Shown in pieces: positions 41,983-52,700 of a DNA stretch of 64,000 nt. The stretch lies in assembly GCA_937858715.1 (NCBI GenBank), contig CALLZY010000112.1, positions 1 to 64,000 of the forward strand, in the 5' to 3' direction. The translations under genes were made by a program, and so were the position numbers. The DNA comes from an uncultured Chitinophagaceae bacterium (GTDB lineage: Bacteria; Bacteroidota; Bacteroidia; Chitinophagales; Chitinophagaceae). The notes below the pieces were generated by a model. That model was not told where the DNA came from. It was given only the letters and a program-made list of their open reading frames with translations, and ran no database searches. Each line of letters starts with the position of its first letter. The stretch's first letter is position 1.

Positions 41983-44904
41983 TTATTTTATCAGTGCATC
42001 CCAGATTATTTCAATGGGGTGCATTGCTTTTTTACCTGTACCATCTTTAATCTGATGCCGGCAACTGGTTCCCGGAGCAGCTATAACTGCATCTTCTGAA
42101 GCATTTCTGACAGCAGGAAACAATACCATTTCTCCAATCTTCATAGATAAATCGTAATGCTCTTTTTCATAACCAAAAGAACCAGCCATGCCACAACAAC
42201 CTGACGGGATCGTTTCTACAGAATAGTTATCGGGAAATGAAAGCACCTGCACTGTTGCACCTGTGCCAATCAATGATTTTTGCTGACAATGTCCGTGCAG
42301 TTTGATATGTTTTTTTTCTTTGGTGAAGATATCTTTTGAAACAGCGCCTTTGCTTATCTCACCAGCAATAAATTCTTCAATAGTAAATGAACAGGCTGCA
42401 AGGTGTTTTGCTTTTTCCACCAGGCTGTCATCTGCCAGGTCAGGATATTCATCTCTGAAGGTGAGGATTGCAGAAGGTTCGATACCAACTATCGGAGTGT
42501 TTGCAGAAACAAGCGGAGCCAGCAGTTCAATATTCTTTTCTGCAATCGTTTTAGCTTTTCTGATCAGCCCCTTTGATAACCAGGTTCGGCCACTTTCAAT
42601 ATGCTGAGGAATAATAACACCGAATCCAAGCTTTTCTAAAACGTCAATAGACTTTATTCCGGTTGTTACGTCATTATAATTGGTGAATTCATCGCAAAAC
42701 AGGTAAACCGTTTTTGAATTAGGAGTTTCAGTGTTTTGTTTTTTGATTTTCGAATACCAGGAAAGTAAAGTTTGGCTTGCCATCTTTGGCATGCTCCTTT
42801 CCGGATGAAAGCCAACAATCCTGTTAGCCGTTTTCCTGAAAAAAGGAACGCCGTAAAACCAGTTAAACAGAGCCGGAAATTTTGAAACTAATTTCATCTG
42901 CTTTGTGAAATTGGCAATCAGTTTTGAACGGAATGAAACACCATTGGCATCATAATAGTGCTGTAGAAATTCTGCTTTCAGTTTGGCGACATCCACATTG
43001 CTTGGACATTCAGACTTGCAGCCTTTGCAACTGAGGCACAATTCCATTACCCCGTAAATCTCTTTGTGGTCAAAACGGTTTAACTTTTCAGAGTTTGTTA
43101 AAAACTCTCTCAGGATATTTGCCCTGGCCCTGGTAGTGTCTTTTTCGTTTCTGGTGGCCATAAACGATGGGCACATTGTTCCCCCGGAAAGATGTGTCTT
43201 CCGGCAATCGCCGCTGCCGTTGCATTGTTCGGCGTGTTGCAGTATGTCTTGTTTATAGAACCTGAATATCGTTTTTAAAGGCGGTGTTTGCTGCCCGGGT
43301 TTATAGCGCAGCATGGTGTCCATAGGTGGTGTGTAAACTATTTTACCTGGATTGAAGATGTTTTGCGGGTCCCATGTCCTTTTTATCTCTTTCAGCAGTT
43401 CGTAGTTTTTGGCGCCAATCATCTGCTTAATAAACTCTCCCCGTAATCTTCCATCGCCATGTTCACCACTAAGTGACCCGTTGTATTTTTTTACCAGTGT
43501 GGCAATTTCTTCTGCTATAATACGGAACAGTTTATGGCCTTCTGCTGTTTTTAAGTTAATTATTGGTCGCAGGTGCAACTCGCCGGAGCCTGCATGTGCG
43601 TAGTGTACGGAGTACAGGTTGTGTTTTTGCAGGATGACATTAAACTCACGGATAAATTCCGGCAGGTCGTTTACATCCACAGCAGTGTCTTCAATTACAG
43701 CCACGGCTTTCTCATCGCCGGGCATATTGCCCAGTAGCCCTAAACCGGCTTTTCGCAGCGACCATATTTTCTTTGTATCATCACCAAACAATACAGGAAA
43801 GTGGTAGCCAAGCCCGGCAGCCTTCATCCCGGCTTCGATTTTGCTGCAGATTTTCTCAACTTCTTCTTTTGTTTCCCTGGCTATTTCAACTACGAGGATT
43901 GCACCCGGGTTACCCTGAACAAAAAAGCGGTTCTTTGCCTGTTCCTTATTCTCTTTTGTGCATTCTAATATGTACTGGTCAATCAGTTCGCAGGCGCTTG
44001 GTTTGTGTTTCAGGGCTATCAGGTTTGCCCTTAGCGATTCGTCAATTGTATTGAAGTGAACACAAAGCAGCCCTACTTCTTTTGGCGGCAGCGGCACTAC
44101 GTTCAGTTTAATTTCTGTAAGAAAAGCAAGGGTGCCTTCGGAACCGGCAATCAGTTTACAAAAATTAAAATCTTCACTACCGGCAGTAAATGGTGCAGTC
44201 TCCAGCAACTCGTCAACAGCAAACCCTGTGTTTCGCCTTTCAATGGTCCTTTTGGGGAATTCTTTTCTTATCTCAGCCTGTGTTTCATAGTTGCTGAGCA
44301 TTTTTCTGACAGAACGGTATATCTCTGCCTCAAGTGTATTGCCCTCGCATTTGTTGTGGAACTCATCAATGTTCAGTGTTTTAAACTCTGCTTCCGTACC
44401 ATCGCTCAATATTGCTTTTACGCTTAACAAGTGTTCTCGGACACTTCTGTAAACCACCGAGTTGGAACCGCATGAATTATTACCAACCATCCCGCCAATC
44501 ATGGCACGGTTGGCTGTTGAAGTTTCAGGCCCAAAGAAAAGTCCGTGTGGTTTCAGGAACATATTCAGTTCGTCACGGATAACGCCTGGCTGCACCCTTA
44601 CCCAGTTTTCTTCTTTGTTCAGTTCGATGATTTGTGTAAAATGTTTTGAAACATCAACAACAATGCCCGGGCCAACAACCTGTCCTGCGAGTGAGGTACC
44701 CGCCGTTCTTGGTATGACGGATGTTCTTTCATTGCGGGCAAATGAAATCAGTTTTTTAATGTCGTTAAATGATCTTGGAATAGAAACGGCGAGTGGCAGC
44801 TCACGGTAAGCTGAAGCATCGGTGGCGTATAGTGTCCGTATGGTGTCGTCGAAAAAAAGTTCACCTTCTAATTCCCGGGCTAATTGTTGAAGTTTTTCAT
44901 TCAT
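41983..44904 (-). CDS. FAD-linked and Fe-S-linked 2-hydroxyacid dehydrogenase (YdiJ/GlcD-GlpC type)
   Basis: A 973-residue fusion. The N-terminal FAD_binding_4 domain (about residues 15-190) contains PRTAGTSLAGQVVG and GGMVGNNSCGSNS. The FAD-oxidase C domain (about 230-520) includes HAGSGELHLRP and SGEHGDGRLRGEF. The two 4Fe-4S motifs are CNGSGDCRK..MCP and CLSCKGCKSECP. A C-terminal CCG-type domain contains SGCCGMAGSFG. It resembles the D-lactate or D-2-hydroxyglutarate dehydrogenases of the YdiJ family and would feed electrons to the membrane quinone pool. The exact substrate is not deducible. Confidence 0.88.
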   Translation of the reverse strand: MNEKLQQLARELEGELFFDDTIRTLYATDASAYRELPLAVSIPRSFNDIKKLISFARNERTSVIPRTAGTSLAGQVVGPGIVVDVSKHFTQIIELNKEENWVRVQPGVIRDELNMFLKPHGLFFGPETSTANRAMIGGMVGNNSCGSNSVVYRSVREHLLSVKAILSDGTEAEFKTLNIDEFHNKCEGNTLEAEIYRSVRKMLSNYETQAEIRKEFPKRTIERRNTGFAVDELLETAPFTAGSEDFNFCKLIAGSEGTLAFLTEIKLNVVPLPPKEVGLLCVHFNTIDESLRANLIALKHKPSACELIDQYILECTKENKEQAKNRFFVQGNPGAILVVEIARETKEEVEKICSKIEAGMKAAGLGYHFPVLFGDDTKKIWSLRKAGLGLLGNMPGDEKAVAVIEDTAVDVNDLPEFIREFNVILQKHNLYSVHYAHAGSGELHLRPIINLKTAEGHKLFRIIAEEIATLVKKYNGSLSGEHGDGRLRGEFIKQMIGAKNYELLKEIKRTWDPQNIFNPGKIVYTPPMDTMLRYKPGQQTPPLKTIFRFYKQDILQHAEQCNGSGDCRKTHLSGGTMCPSFMATRNEKDTTRARANILREFLTNSEKLNRFDHKEIYGVMELCLSCKGCKSECPSNVDVAKLKAEFLQHYYDANGVSFRSKLIANFTKQMKLVSKFPALFNWFYGVPFFRKTANRIVGFHPERSMPKMASQTLLSWYSKIKKQNTETPNSKTVYLFCDEFTNYNDVTTGIKSIDVLEKLGFGVIIPQHIESGRTWLSKGLIRKAKTIAEKNIELLAPLVSANTPIVGIEPSAILTFRDEYPDLADDSLVEKAKHLAACSFTIEEFIAGEISKGAVSKDIFTKEKKHIKLHGHCQQKSLIGTGATVQVLSFPDNYSVETIPSGCCGMAGSFGYEKEHYDLSMKIGEMVLFPAVRNASEDAVIAAPGTSCRHQIKDGTGKKAMHPIEIIWDALIK

Positions 44905-44929
44905 TGCTGTTACGGCTTTTGCACTGTCT

Positions 44930-44961
44930 CAAAAGTACTTTGTTTCTGCCGGGAAGGCAAA
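44930..44961 (-). promoter_or_regulatory. Complete Bacteroidota promoter for the dehydrogenase gene
   Basis: On the minus strand, TTTG (44961-44958) is followed after 20 bases by TACTTTTG (44937-44930), matching both the -33 and -7 elements. The -7 box ends 25 bases before the ATG at 44904. Confidence 0.75.
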
Positions 44962-45013
44962 GAATGTTTGCGGTAACAAGTGTTAGTTAAGGAGGATAGA
45001 AGTAAACCCTGCA

Positions 45014-46123
45014 TTATTCCTTCTTACTGATATATTCTTCTTTTCTCTTGAGCAGTAATCCAATATTTTTTAGCAGAAAAATAAAAAGTATCATTAGTGC
45101 AAACAAGATTATCAGTGTAACTTCTTGTTTCATGTTCTTAAGCCAGATGGCCACCAAAAGTATCACACCGTGCATGGAGCAAATTATTTTTGTGGCAAAG
45201 GCATGACTGAAACCCTGGTTGGTAAGCAGGTGATGGATATGCGTCTTATCGGGGGTGAAAGGCGATTTACCTTTCCACATTCTTACACCAAACACCCGAA
45301 GTGTATCAAACACCGGGATCATTACAATACTTAACACAAACACAGGAGAGTAAGGAATAACCGGTTGCCCGGCTGAAAAATTAAACTGCATAAGCCGGAT
45401 GCAGAGTACGGCCGTTACAAAACCCAGGACCAGTGAACCCGTATCTCCCATGAATATCCTGGCGGGGTTCAGGTTGAAATATAAGAAAGCCAGCAAGCCA
45501 CCGGCAAGCGCAAATGCAATCAACGCAGTATTGGTATCGCCACTTATGTTTAAGAAGATTCCAAGGGTTATTAGGCTCATGAACCCCAGACCTGCTGCAA
45601 GTCCGTCGATACCATCAATAAGATTAAATGCGTTGGTTATACCTACAATGGCAAGTATTGTGACTGTATATTGGGCCGATAGGGGAAGTGTGGTGAGAGA
45701 AAGAAAACCTTCGAAGGAGGTTATCCTTACACCGGAAAGTGCAATAAGACATGCAAGTCCTGCCTGTACTACGAATTTGTATTTGGCTGAAATATCCTTC
45801 ATGTCGTCAAAAATTCCCAGTACAAGTAAAGTGATGATAGAAAAGAAGAATGAAACCTGTACGGTATCGTTCATAAAAGGGAACCAGAACAACAGGGCAG
45901 CCAGCATACCGGCAAATATGGCAATCCCCCCCATTGTTGGTATTGGCGTAGTGTGTTCTTTACGGGCATTAGGCTTGTCAAACAACCTGTATTTACGAAT
46001 AATGCTGATTACAGGCGGGATTGAAATTAGTGTTACAATAAAGGCAGTTATAAAGCAAAGCAAAAGAACCCTCAAACTGCCTGCCGGCATATTTATTTGT
46101 ACTAAAAAAAAGAAATCGTTCAT
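45014..46123 (-). CDS. WecA/MraY-family glycosyl-1-phosphate transferase
   Basis: A 369-residue polytopic membrane enzyme that moves a sugar-1-phosphate from a UDP-sugar to undecaprenyl phosphate. About ten to eleven helices are evident. Catalytic motifs are the aspartate pair in GIFDDMKDIS, NAFNLIDGIDGLAAG, FMGDTGSLVLG and the HIHHLL segment. The motifs and lack of MraY-specific context point to the WecA/TagO branch, used for surface polysaccharide. A further upstream ATG in the same frame is not membrane-like. It is divergent from the glycosyltransferase. Confidence 0.88.
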   Translation of the reverse strand: MNDFFFLVQINMPAGSLRVLLLCFITAFIVTLISIPPVISIIRKYRLFDKPNARKEHTTPIPTMGGIAIFAGMLAALLFWFPFMNDTVQVSFFFSIITLLVLGIFDDMKDISAKYKFVVQAGLACLIALSGVRITSFEGFLSLTTLPLSAQYTVTILAIVGITNAFNLIDGIDGLAAGLGFMSLITLGIFLNISGDTNTALIAFALAGGLLAFLYFNLNPARIFMGDTGSLVLGFVTAVLCIRLMQFNFSAGQPVIPYSPVFVLSIVMIPVFDTLRVFGVRMWKGKSPFTPDKTHIHHLLTNQGFSHAFATKIICSMHGVILLVAIWLKNMKQEVTLIILFALMILFIFLLKNIGLLLKRKEEYISKKE

Positions 46124-46279
46124 GGTTATCGTTTTCGGAAGGGACAAAAAAATACTACATACATCCCCCAGCATCAGTAAAAATACTTATTTTTCCTGCT
46201 TTTGGGTAATAAGTAAGCGGCAACAACTCGATAATAAGGGGTTTCGCAGGTTTATTGTCGTAAATTTCCTTACTGTTTA

Positions 46280-47479
46280 ATGATCGCTTTTGAATACATA
46301 TTCTGGTTAAGCATAGCAGTCCTGTTCTATTGCTATATTGGTTATGGGCTGCTCATCTTTCTGTATAATAACATCAGGGTACTGTTTCGAAACCAGAAAA
46401 AGGCTTCAATAACTGATTTACCTGCCGTGACAGTTATCATTTCTGCCTTTAATGAAGCAGTTATTATTGATCAAAAAATTGCCAATACTATGGCAATAGA
46501 CTATCCGGCCGAAAAAATTAAAATCATAGTTGTTACAGACGGCTCAAACGATGGAACACCGGACAAGGTAAAACAATATGCCGGAATAACACTTTTGCAC
46601 AGGCCCGAACGACAAGGCAAGACAGCCGCTATCAACAGTGCAATGCGAATAGCTGAAACACCAGTTGTTGTATTTACTGATGCTAATACAATGCTTAATC
46701 CGGAGTGCATCAGAAAGATTGTTGTCCACTACAACAGTGAAAAAACAGGGGCAGTAGCGGGAGAAAAGAAAATTTTGAAAAACAACAGTCACTCTGCAGT
46801 AGGTGAAGCCGAGGGGATATACTGGCAATACGAATCGTTTATGAAACAAATGGATGCAGAGCTATATACTGTGGTAGGTGCGGCCGGAGAGCTGTTTTCC
46901 ATCCGTGCAGAGTTGTACAGGGAAATGGATGAAACTATTATCCTTGATGATTTTGTTCTGTCAATGCAAATATGCCTGCAGGGATATAAAATTGAATATG
47001 AGCCGGATGCTTTTGCCACCGAATCTCCTTCCGTTTCGCTGGCAGATGAAAAAAAACGAAAAATCAGGATTTCGGCCGGGGCGTATCAGTCGTTGGGTTA
47101 TCTAACAGGCTGTCTCAATTTCTTTAAATACCCGTTGCTTGCTTTTCAGTTTTTTTCCCGCAGGTTTTTAAGGTGGACTGTTTGTCCTTTGATGCTTTTG
47201 TTGCTCTTTGTCGGAAACGTAACACTTGTGTTAATGGAAAGGGATGGTCTATATCTTTCTTTTTTGTTTGCGCAGGCAGTATTTTATGTATTTGCACTTG
47301 CAGGATGGTTATTTGCCAGGTCAGGGAAAAGAGCTGGCCTGTTTACTGTGCCATTCTATTTTGTATTTATGCATTATTGCCTGGTAAAAGGCTTTTTTAA
47401 GTTTTTGAGTGGAAGCCAATCAGCAATTTGGGAGAAGTCTTCAAGAGAAACCTGCTCAAACCCTGTCAACATTTCTTAA
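46280..47479 (+). CDS. Family 2 glycosyltransferase, membrane-bound
   Basis: A 399-residue enzyme. One N-terminal helix (about residues 5-28) is followed by a GT-A domain with VTDGSNDGT, FTDANTML and the LDDFVLSMQICLQG acceptor segment. Three or four C-terminal helices follow (from about residue 285). The conserved RKIRISAGAYQSL is typical of cellulose-synthase-like and poly-GlcNAc-type synthases. Beside a WecA-like gene it may act in surface polysaccharide synthesis; that is inferred. Confidence 0.85.
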   Translation: MIAFEYIFWLSIAVLFYCYIGYGLLIFLYNNIRVLFRNQKKASITDLPAVTVIISAFNEAVIIDQKIANTMAIDYPAEKIKIIVVTDGSNDGTPDKVKQYAGITLLHRPERQGKTAAINSAMRIAETPVVVFTDANTMLNPECIRKIVVHYNSEKTGAVAGEKKILKNNSHSAVGEAEGIYWQYESFMKQMDAELYTVVGAAGELFSIRAELYREMDETIILDDFVLSMQICLQGYKIEYEPDAFATESPSVSLADEKKRKIRISAGAYQSLGYLTGCLNFFKYPLLAFQFFSRRFLRWTVCPLMLLLLFVGNVTLVLMERDGLYLSFLFAQAVFYVFALAGWLFARSGKRAGLFTVPFYFVFMHYCLVKGFFKFLSGSQSAIWEKSSRETCSNPVNIS

Positions 47480-47572
47480 GGTTGACAAGAAGAATGAAAG
47501 CTTATTTTTGAAAAAAATTCTATTTCTTCTGTTACAAGCATATTATCAAGTCCGATTGAATACCTGAAAGGT

Positions 47573-49633
47573 GTGGGTCCACTGCGTGCCGATTTGTTGA
47601 AAAAAGAACTGAGCATCTTTACGTTTGGCGACCTGCTGGATCATTTTCCTTTCAGGCATATTGACAGAACAAAACTCAATGCGATTGGCGACATAACACC
47701 TGCAACTGATTTTGCCCAGGTGGCTGGTGTCATTACAAGTCATGAGATTGTGGGTCAAAGACAGGGAAAAAGGTTGGTGGCACAACTGAAAGATAAAACA
47801 GGTGTTATTGAACTCACCTGGTTTCAGGGCCATAGCTGGGTACAAAAACAACTCGAAACAGGTCAATCTTACTTGGCTTTTGGCCGCATAACATTTTACA
47901 ATGGAATTCCTCAGATAGTACATCCGGATTTTGAAGTACTGACTCCTGAAAAACCCCTTGAAAAAAACTTCCTTGAGCCGGTTTATTCAACTACAGAGAA
48001 ATTAAAGTCTAAGGGGCTTGGGGCCCGCCAATTGGCCAAGCTAACCTTTCAGTTGCTTGGAATGATCCGGGAAAAGGATGTTGAAGAAAACTTGCCTGAT
48101 GACATTTTAAATCAAACTGAATTAATGAGCCGGTTTAGAGCATACAACCAGGCACATTTTCCACAGAACATCGTTGAATATGAAAATGCCGTCAGAAGAA
48201 TAAAATTTGAAGAACTTTTCATTGCCCAGGTACGAATGAATCTCTTACGCAGCAGCCGGCACCGTTTTTCGCAGGGAGTCCTGTTTGCAAAGGTGGGAGA
48301 TATGTTTAATGAATTTTTTGCAAAGCACCTGCCATTTGAACTTACAAATGCCCAAAAAAGAGTAATCAAAGAAATCAGGACCGATACTGCAAGGGGCAGA
48401 CAAATGAACAGGTTGCTGCAAGGTGATGTGGGAAGTGGTAAAACGATTGTTGCAGTGTTAATCATGCTGCTTGCGGCAGATAACGGCTTTCAATCCTGTA
48501 TGATGGCACCAACAGAAATACTGGCACAGCAACATTTTCAAACGATTTCATCATTACTTGAGCAGATGAATGTGCCGGTAAGGTTACTTACAGGGTCAAC
48601 AAAAACCGCCGAAAGGAAGAAAATCCTCAGCGAATTACAGCAAGGCTCACTAAATATCCTGATAGGCACACATGCTGTAATTGAGGATGTGGTGGAATTT
48701 AAAAATCTTGGCCTGGTGGTTATTGATGAACAGCACCGCTTTGGTGTGGCACAAAGGGCCAAAATGTGGAAGAAGGCAAGCATACCACCACATATACTGG
48801 TAATGACGGCAACGCCAATTCCCCGCACACTGGCAATGACAGCGTACGGTGACCTGGACTACAGCGTTATTGATGAAATGCCTCCGGGCCGGCAACCTAT
48901 AACCACAGTTCACCGATATGAAACCCACAGAAGCAAGGTGATGGATTTCATAAAATCTGAGATTCAGAAAGGCAGACAGGTTTATATCATCTTCCCTTTG
49001 ATTGAAGAAAGTGCCAAGCTGGATTACGAAAACCTGATGAAAGGCTACGAAAATGTAAAAGCATATTTTCCTGAGCCAAAGTATTGGATTAGTATGGTGC
49101 ATGGCAGGCAACCATCTGAGCAGAAGGGAATAAATATGAAAAGGTTTGTGCAGCATGACACACAGATTATGGTATCAACAACCGTTATTGAGGTAGGGGT
49201 GAATGTGCCCAACGCATCGGTAATGGTCATTGAAAGTGCAGAAAAATTTGGACTGTCACAACTGCACCAGCTGCGGGGAAGAGTAGGCCGTGGTGCTGAA
49301 AAAAGTTATTGCATATTATTAACCGGGTCCAAATTGGGTAAAGATGCCAGGGAGCGCATCAGTATTATGACGAAAACTAATAACGGTTTTGAAATTGCCG
49401 AAAAAGACCTTGAGTTGCGGGGGCCGGGCGAAATTGAAGGAACGAGACAAAGCGGAGCGTTAAACTTCAAACTGGCGAGCATAGTCCAAGACAGGGATTT
49501 ATTGGAGATAGCAAAAAATTTGGCGGCAGAAGTGGTGGAAAACGACCCTGATTTGATTTCGGCAGAGAATTTGCGGCTGAAAAACTTCTTACGCTATCAG
49601 AAGGGAGCAGTAATGTGGAGCAAGATTTCTTAG
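47573..49633 (+). CDS. recG: ATP-dependent DNA helicase RecG, start uncertain
   Basis: At least 686 residues. RecG reverses stalled replication forks and branch-migrates Holliday junctions. The wedge domain is followed by Walker A GDVGSGKT, the DEQH box (VIDEQHRFGV), and the helicase C segment TTVIEVGVNVPNASVMVIE plus HQLRGRVGRG. The GTG at 47573 is the first conventional start, but the frame is open back to 47498 and encodes the conserved SPIEYLKG just before it. No ATG is in that frame. Shortening the T run at 47505-47509 by one base would join an ATG at 47494. Confidence 0.9.
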   Translation: MGPLRADLLKKELSIFTFGDLLDHFPFRHIDRTKLNAIGDITPATDFAQVAGVITSHEIVGQRQGKRLVAQLKDKTGVIELTWFQGHSWVQKQLETGQSYLAFGRITFYNGIPQIVHPDFEVLTPEKPLEKNFLEPVYSTTEKLKSKGLGARQLAKLTFQLLGMIREKDVEENLPDDILNQTELMSRFRAYNQAHFPQNIVEYENAVRRIKFEELFIAQVRMNLLRSSRHRFSQGVLFAKVGDMFNEFFAKHLPFELTNAQKRVIKEIRTDTARGRQMNRLLQGDVGSGKTIVAVLIMLLAADNGFQSCMMAPTEILAQQHFQTISSLLEQMNVPVRLLTGSTKTAERKKILSELQQGSLNILIGTHAVIEDVVEFKNLGLVVIDEQHRFGVAQRAKMWKKASIPPHILVMTATPIPRTLAMTAYGDLDYSVIDEMPPGRQPITTVHRYETHRSKVMDFIKSEIQKGRQVYIIFPLIEESAKLDYENLMKGYENVKAYFPEPKYWISMVHGRQPSEQKGINMKRFVQHDTQIMVSTTVIEVGVNVPNASVMVIESAEKFGLSQLHQLRGRVGRGAEKSYCILLTGSKLGKDARERISIMTKTNNGFEIAEKDLELRGPGEIEGTRQSGALNFKLASIVQDRDLLEIAKNLAAEVVENDPDLISAENLRLKNFLRYQKGAVMWSKIS

Positions 49634-49738
49634 TTCTGTTTGCGGAAAAAGGAAATTTACCAGGCGGGGACAATTCTTAACAGATGTTTTCAAACTAATC
49701 AGGAGTAAATTGGTTAATTTAAAGTATCGGAGTTGCTT

Positions 49739-52700
49739 ATGAATAAGGTGTTATCTTTTTTGATGGCTATGTTTTGTACACTGTTTGCATTTGGGCAGGG
49801 AACGATTGAGTTTGTGGAGAATAAAGGACAGTGGGACAACAGGGTACTTTACAAAGGAGATGTAAGTAACGGTGCCGTTTTTGTCAGGAACACCGGTATT
49901 ACGTTTGTTCAGCAAAACCCGGTTGATGTGGCCCGGTATATGAATTACAAACACCAGTATGGTGCCACCACAACTAAAAAAGAAAATGAAGGCCCGGAGA
50001 TAATACGTTCCCATAGCTGGCATGTTGATTTTGTTGGCAGTTCAGCAAATTGCAGGATAATCCCCTCCAAACTTCAGCAGTATCACAATAATTATTATGT
50101 CGGCGATGAGCCTTCTAAATGGGCAGCCAATTGCCGAGTGTACCAGGCAGTCACTCTTGAGAATATTTACCCAAATATTGATGCCAGGTATTACACTGAT
50201 AATGGCACATTGAAATATGATTTAATTGTGCGACCGGGTGGTGATATATCCAAAATAGCACTGCGTTACGATGGCATCGAAGGGTTGAAGGTGAAGGACA
50301 AAGAACTGGTTCTGCCCACATCAATCGGTGAGTTCAAAGAAGGTAAGCCCTATACCTATCAGGCCGGTCTTACTTCCCGCAACGAAGTGAATTGCAGGTA
50401 CACGGTTAGCGATAATGTTGTACGCTTTGATATAAAGAAGTTTGATCCGGCCGCTACGTTGGTAATAGATCCGTCAATAGTGTTTTGTTCTTTCTCCGGC
50501 AGCTCTGCCGATAACTGGGGCTTTACAGCTACTTATGGCCCAGATGGCAGTATGTTTGGCGGCGGACAGGTATATGGAACTGGTTTCCCGACAACCCCTG
50601 GTGGTGCACAAACAACTTTTGGCGGAGGTACTTATGATATTGGTATTATTAAGCTAACGCCGAATGGTTCAGCAAGAGTGTATGCAACGTACCTTGGTGG
50701 TTCAACTGGTGGCGGTTTGGAGCAGCCCCATAGTCTTGTAGTGGATGATCAGGGAAATCTGTTTGGTGCAGGCAGAAGTAATTCTTCCAATTTTCCTGTT
50801 TTAAATAATGGTGCCCTTGCCGGTTCCGGGTATGATATTGTGGTGTTTAAATTGAACAGCACCGGTGGCTTGCTGGCTTCACGGAAAATAGGGGGAACTA
50901 ATGATGACGGAGTAAATATTAATACCTCAAGAACACAAAGTTCTTTGCAACGTAACTATGGTGACGATGGCCGGAGTGAAGTGATTCTTGATGATGCTGG
51001 TAATGTTCTGGTCGCTTCATGTACACAGTCAGCTAACTTTCCGGGCACTACCGGTTTTTTTCAACCAGCCTTTGGGGGCGGGGCACAAGATGGATTATTA
51101 CTGAAGCTGAACTCGTCGCTAAGTACAGTTTTATTTACAAGCTATCTTGGCGGTTCGGGAAACGACGCAGCGTATGTTCTCTCAATAGGTCCGGGGGGAA
51201 ATATTTATGTTGGCGGAGGAACGGAAAGCACAAATTTGCCAGGCCCGCAAACAGGAACCATTGGCACTGCTAATCATGGAAATATTGATGGATTTGTAAC
51301 AGTAATTAACAGTTCGGGTACAAACCGTCTTCGTTCAACGTATATAGGAACTTCTGGTATTGATCAGGTGTTTGGTATTCAGTTTGACGCAAACGGATTT
51401 CCATATGTTATGGGACAAACGACTGGTTCCTGGCCTGTTGTTAATAACCTTCCGGGAAGCCCTGCAATTTACAGTGATGCAGGCGGTAAACAGTTTATTG
51501 CTAAACTACAGCCCGATTTATCGGCTTATGTTTATTCAACAATGTTTGGTACTGGTTCATCAATTCCCAATATTTCGCCGGTGGCTTTTCTGGTTGACAA
51601 ATGTGAGAATGTTTACATTTCGGGTTGGGGCGGACCTGGATTTGGTACAGGTTTTTCAAGTGCCGGCACTATCGGCCTTCCCGTAACACCCGATGCTTTC
51701 AAGAGCACTACAGATGGTAAGGACTTTTACTTTTTTGTTTTAAAAAAGGATGCCGCTTCACAACTTTACGGTAGCTTCTTTGGGGAAAATAACTCTCAAA
51801 ACGGAGGTAATGACCACGTTGATGGCGGAACAAGCCGGTTCGACAGGGAAGGGACTATTTACCAGGCGGTTTGTGCCAATTGTTTTATTAACAACCCGCA
51901 CCCGGCTTTTCCTGTAACACCCGGAGCTGCCTATACGGTTAATAATGCCTATGCTTCTAATAACCGGGCGGGATGTAACCTGGCAATGATAAAAATTGCG
52001 ATGAACCTTGCCGGGGTTAATGCAGGAGTTCAGTCAGCCATTGATGGCCAAGTAAGAGATACTGTAGGGTGTGTGCCACAGACTGTGATATTTTCTGATA
52101 CTATTGGCAGGGCCCAGAGCTACGAGTGGTATATTGATTATGTTCCGGGAAATACGCCTACACAGGTAACGGCTACACCAAATTTTACCTGGACTTTTAA
52201 CACTGTTGGTATTCATCGGGTGATGCTTGTGGCTGTTGATCTTACAACCTGTAACCAGCGGGACAGTTCTTACATGAATATCAAAATCGGGATAACCCGG
52301 GCATTGCCGGTTTTTACTTATGCCAGACAAGCCCCATGCGATGAATTCAGGTATGTGTTTACAAATACAACATTACAACCTCCGACACATCCTTTCAAGG
52401 ATACAAGCTTTGTATGGGATTTTGGCGATGGATCCCCTTTGATTAAAACAGGGTATAACAATCCGCTTATTACGCACCAGTTTACCGGCCCCGGTACATA
52501 CAATGTAAAATTGCTGCTTAATGATACCACTTATTGTAACTCGCCAGATGATACGACGTTAAGGATTGATGTTGCATTGAATGTTGTGGCGGCATTAAGC
52601 GCACCTTCCATAGTCTGTATCAATCAGCCGGTTCAGTTTACCAGTAATTCAACAGGGGCTGAAACATATTTGTGGGATTTTGGTGATGGGTTCACCTCAA

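Noticed and set aside
45399..46280. Long plus-strand open frame (293 codons)
   Set aside because: It lies antisense to the WecA/MraY-like gene, whose catalytic motifs are clear, and the product has no protein-like features.
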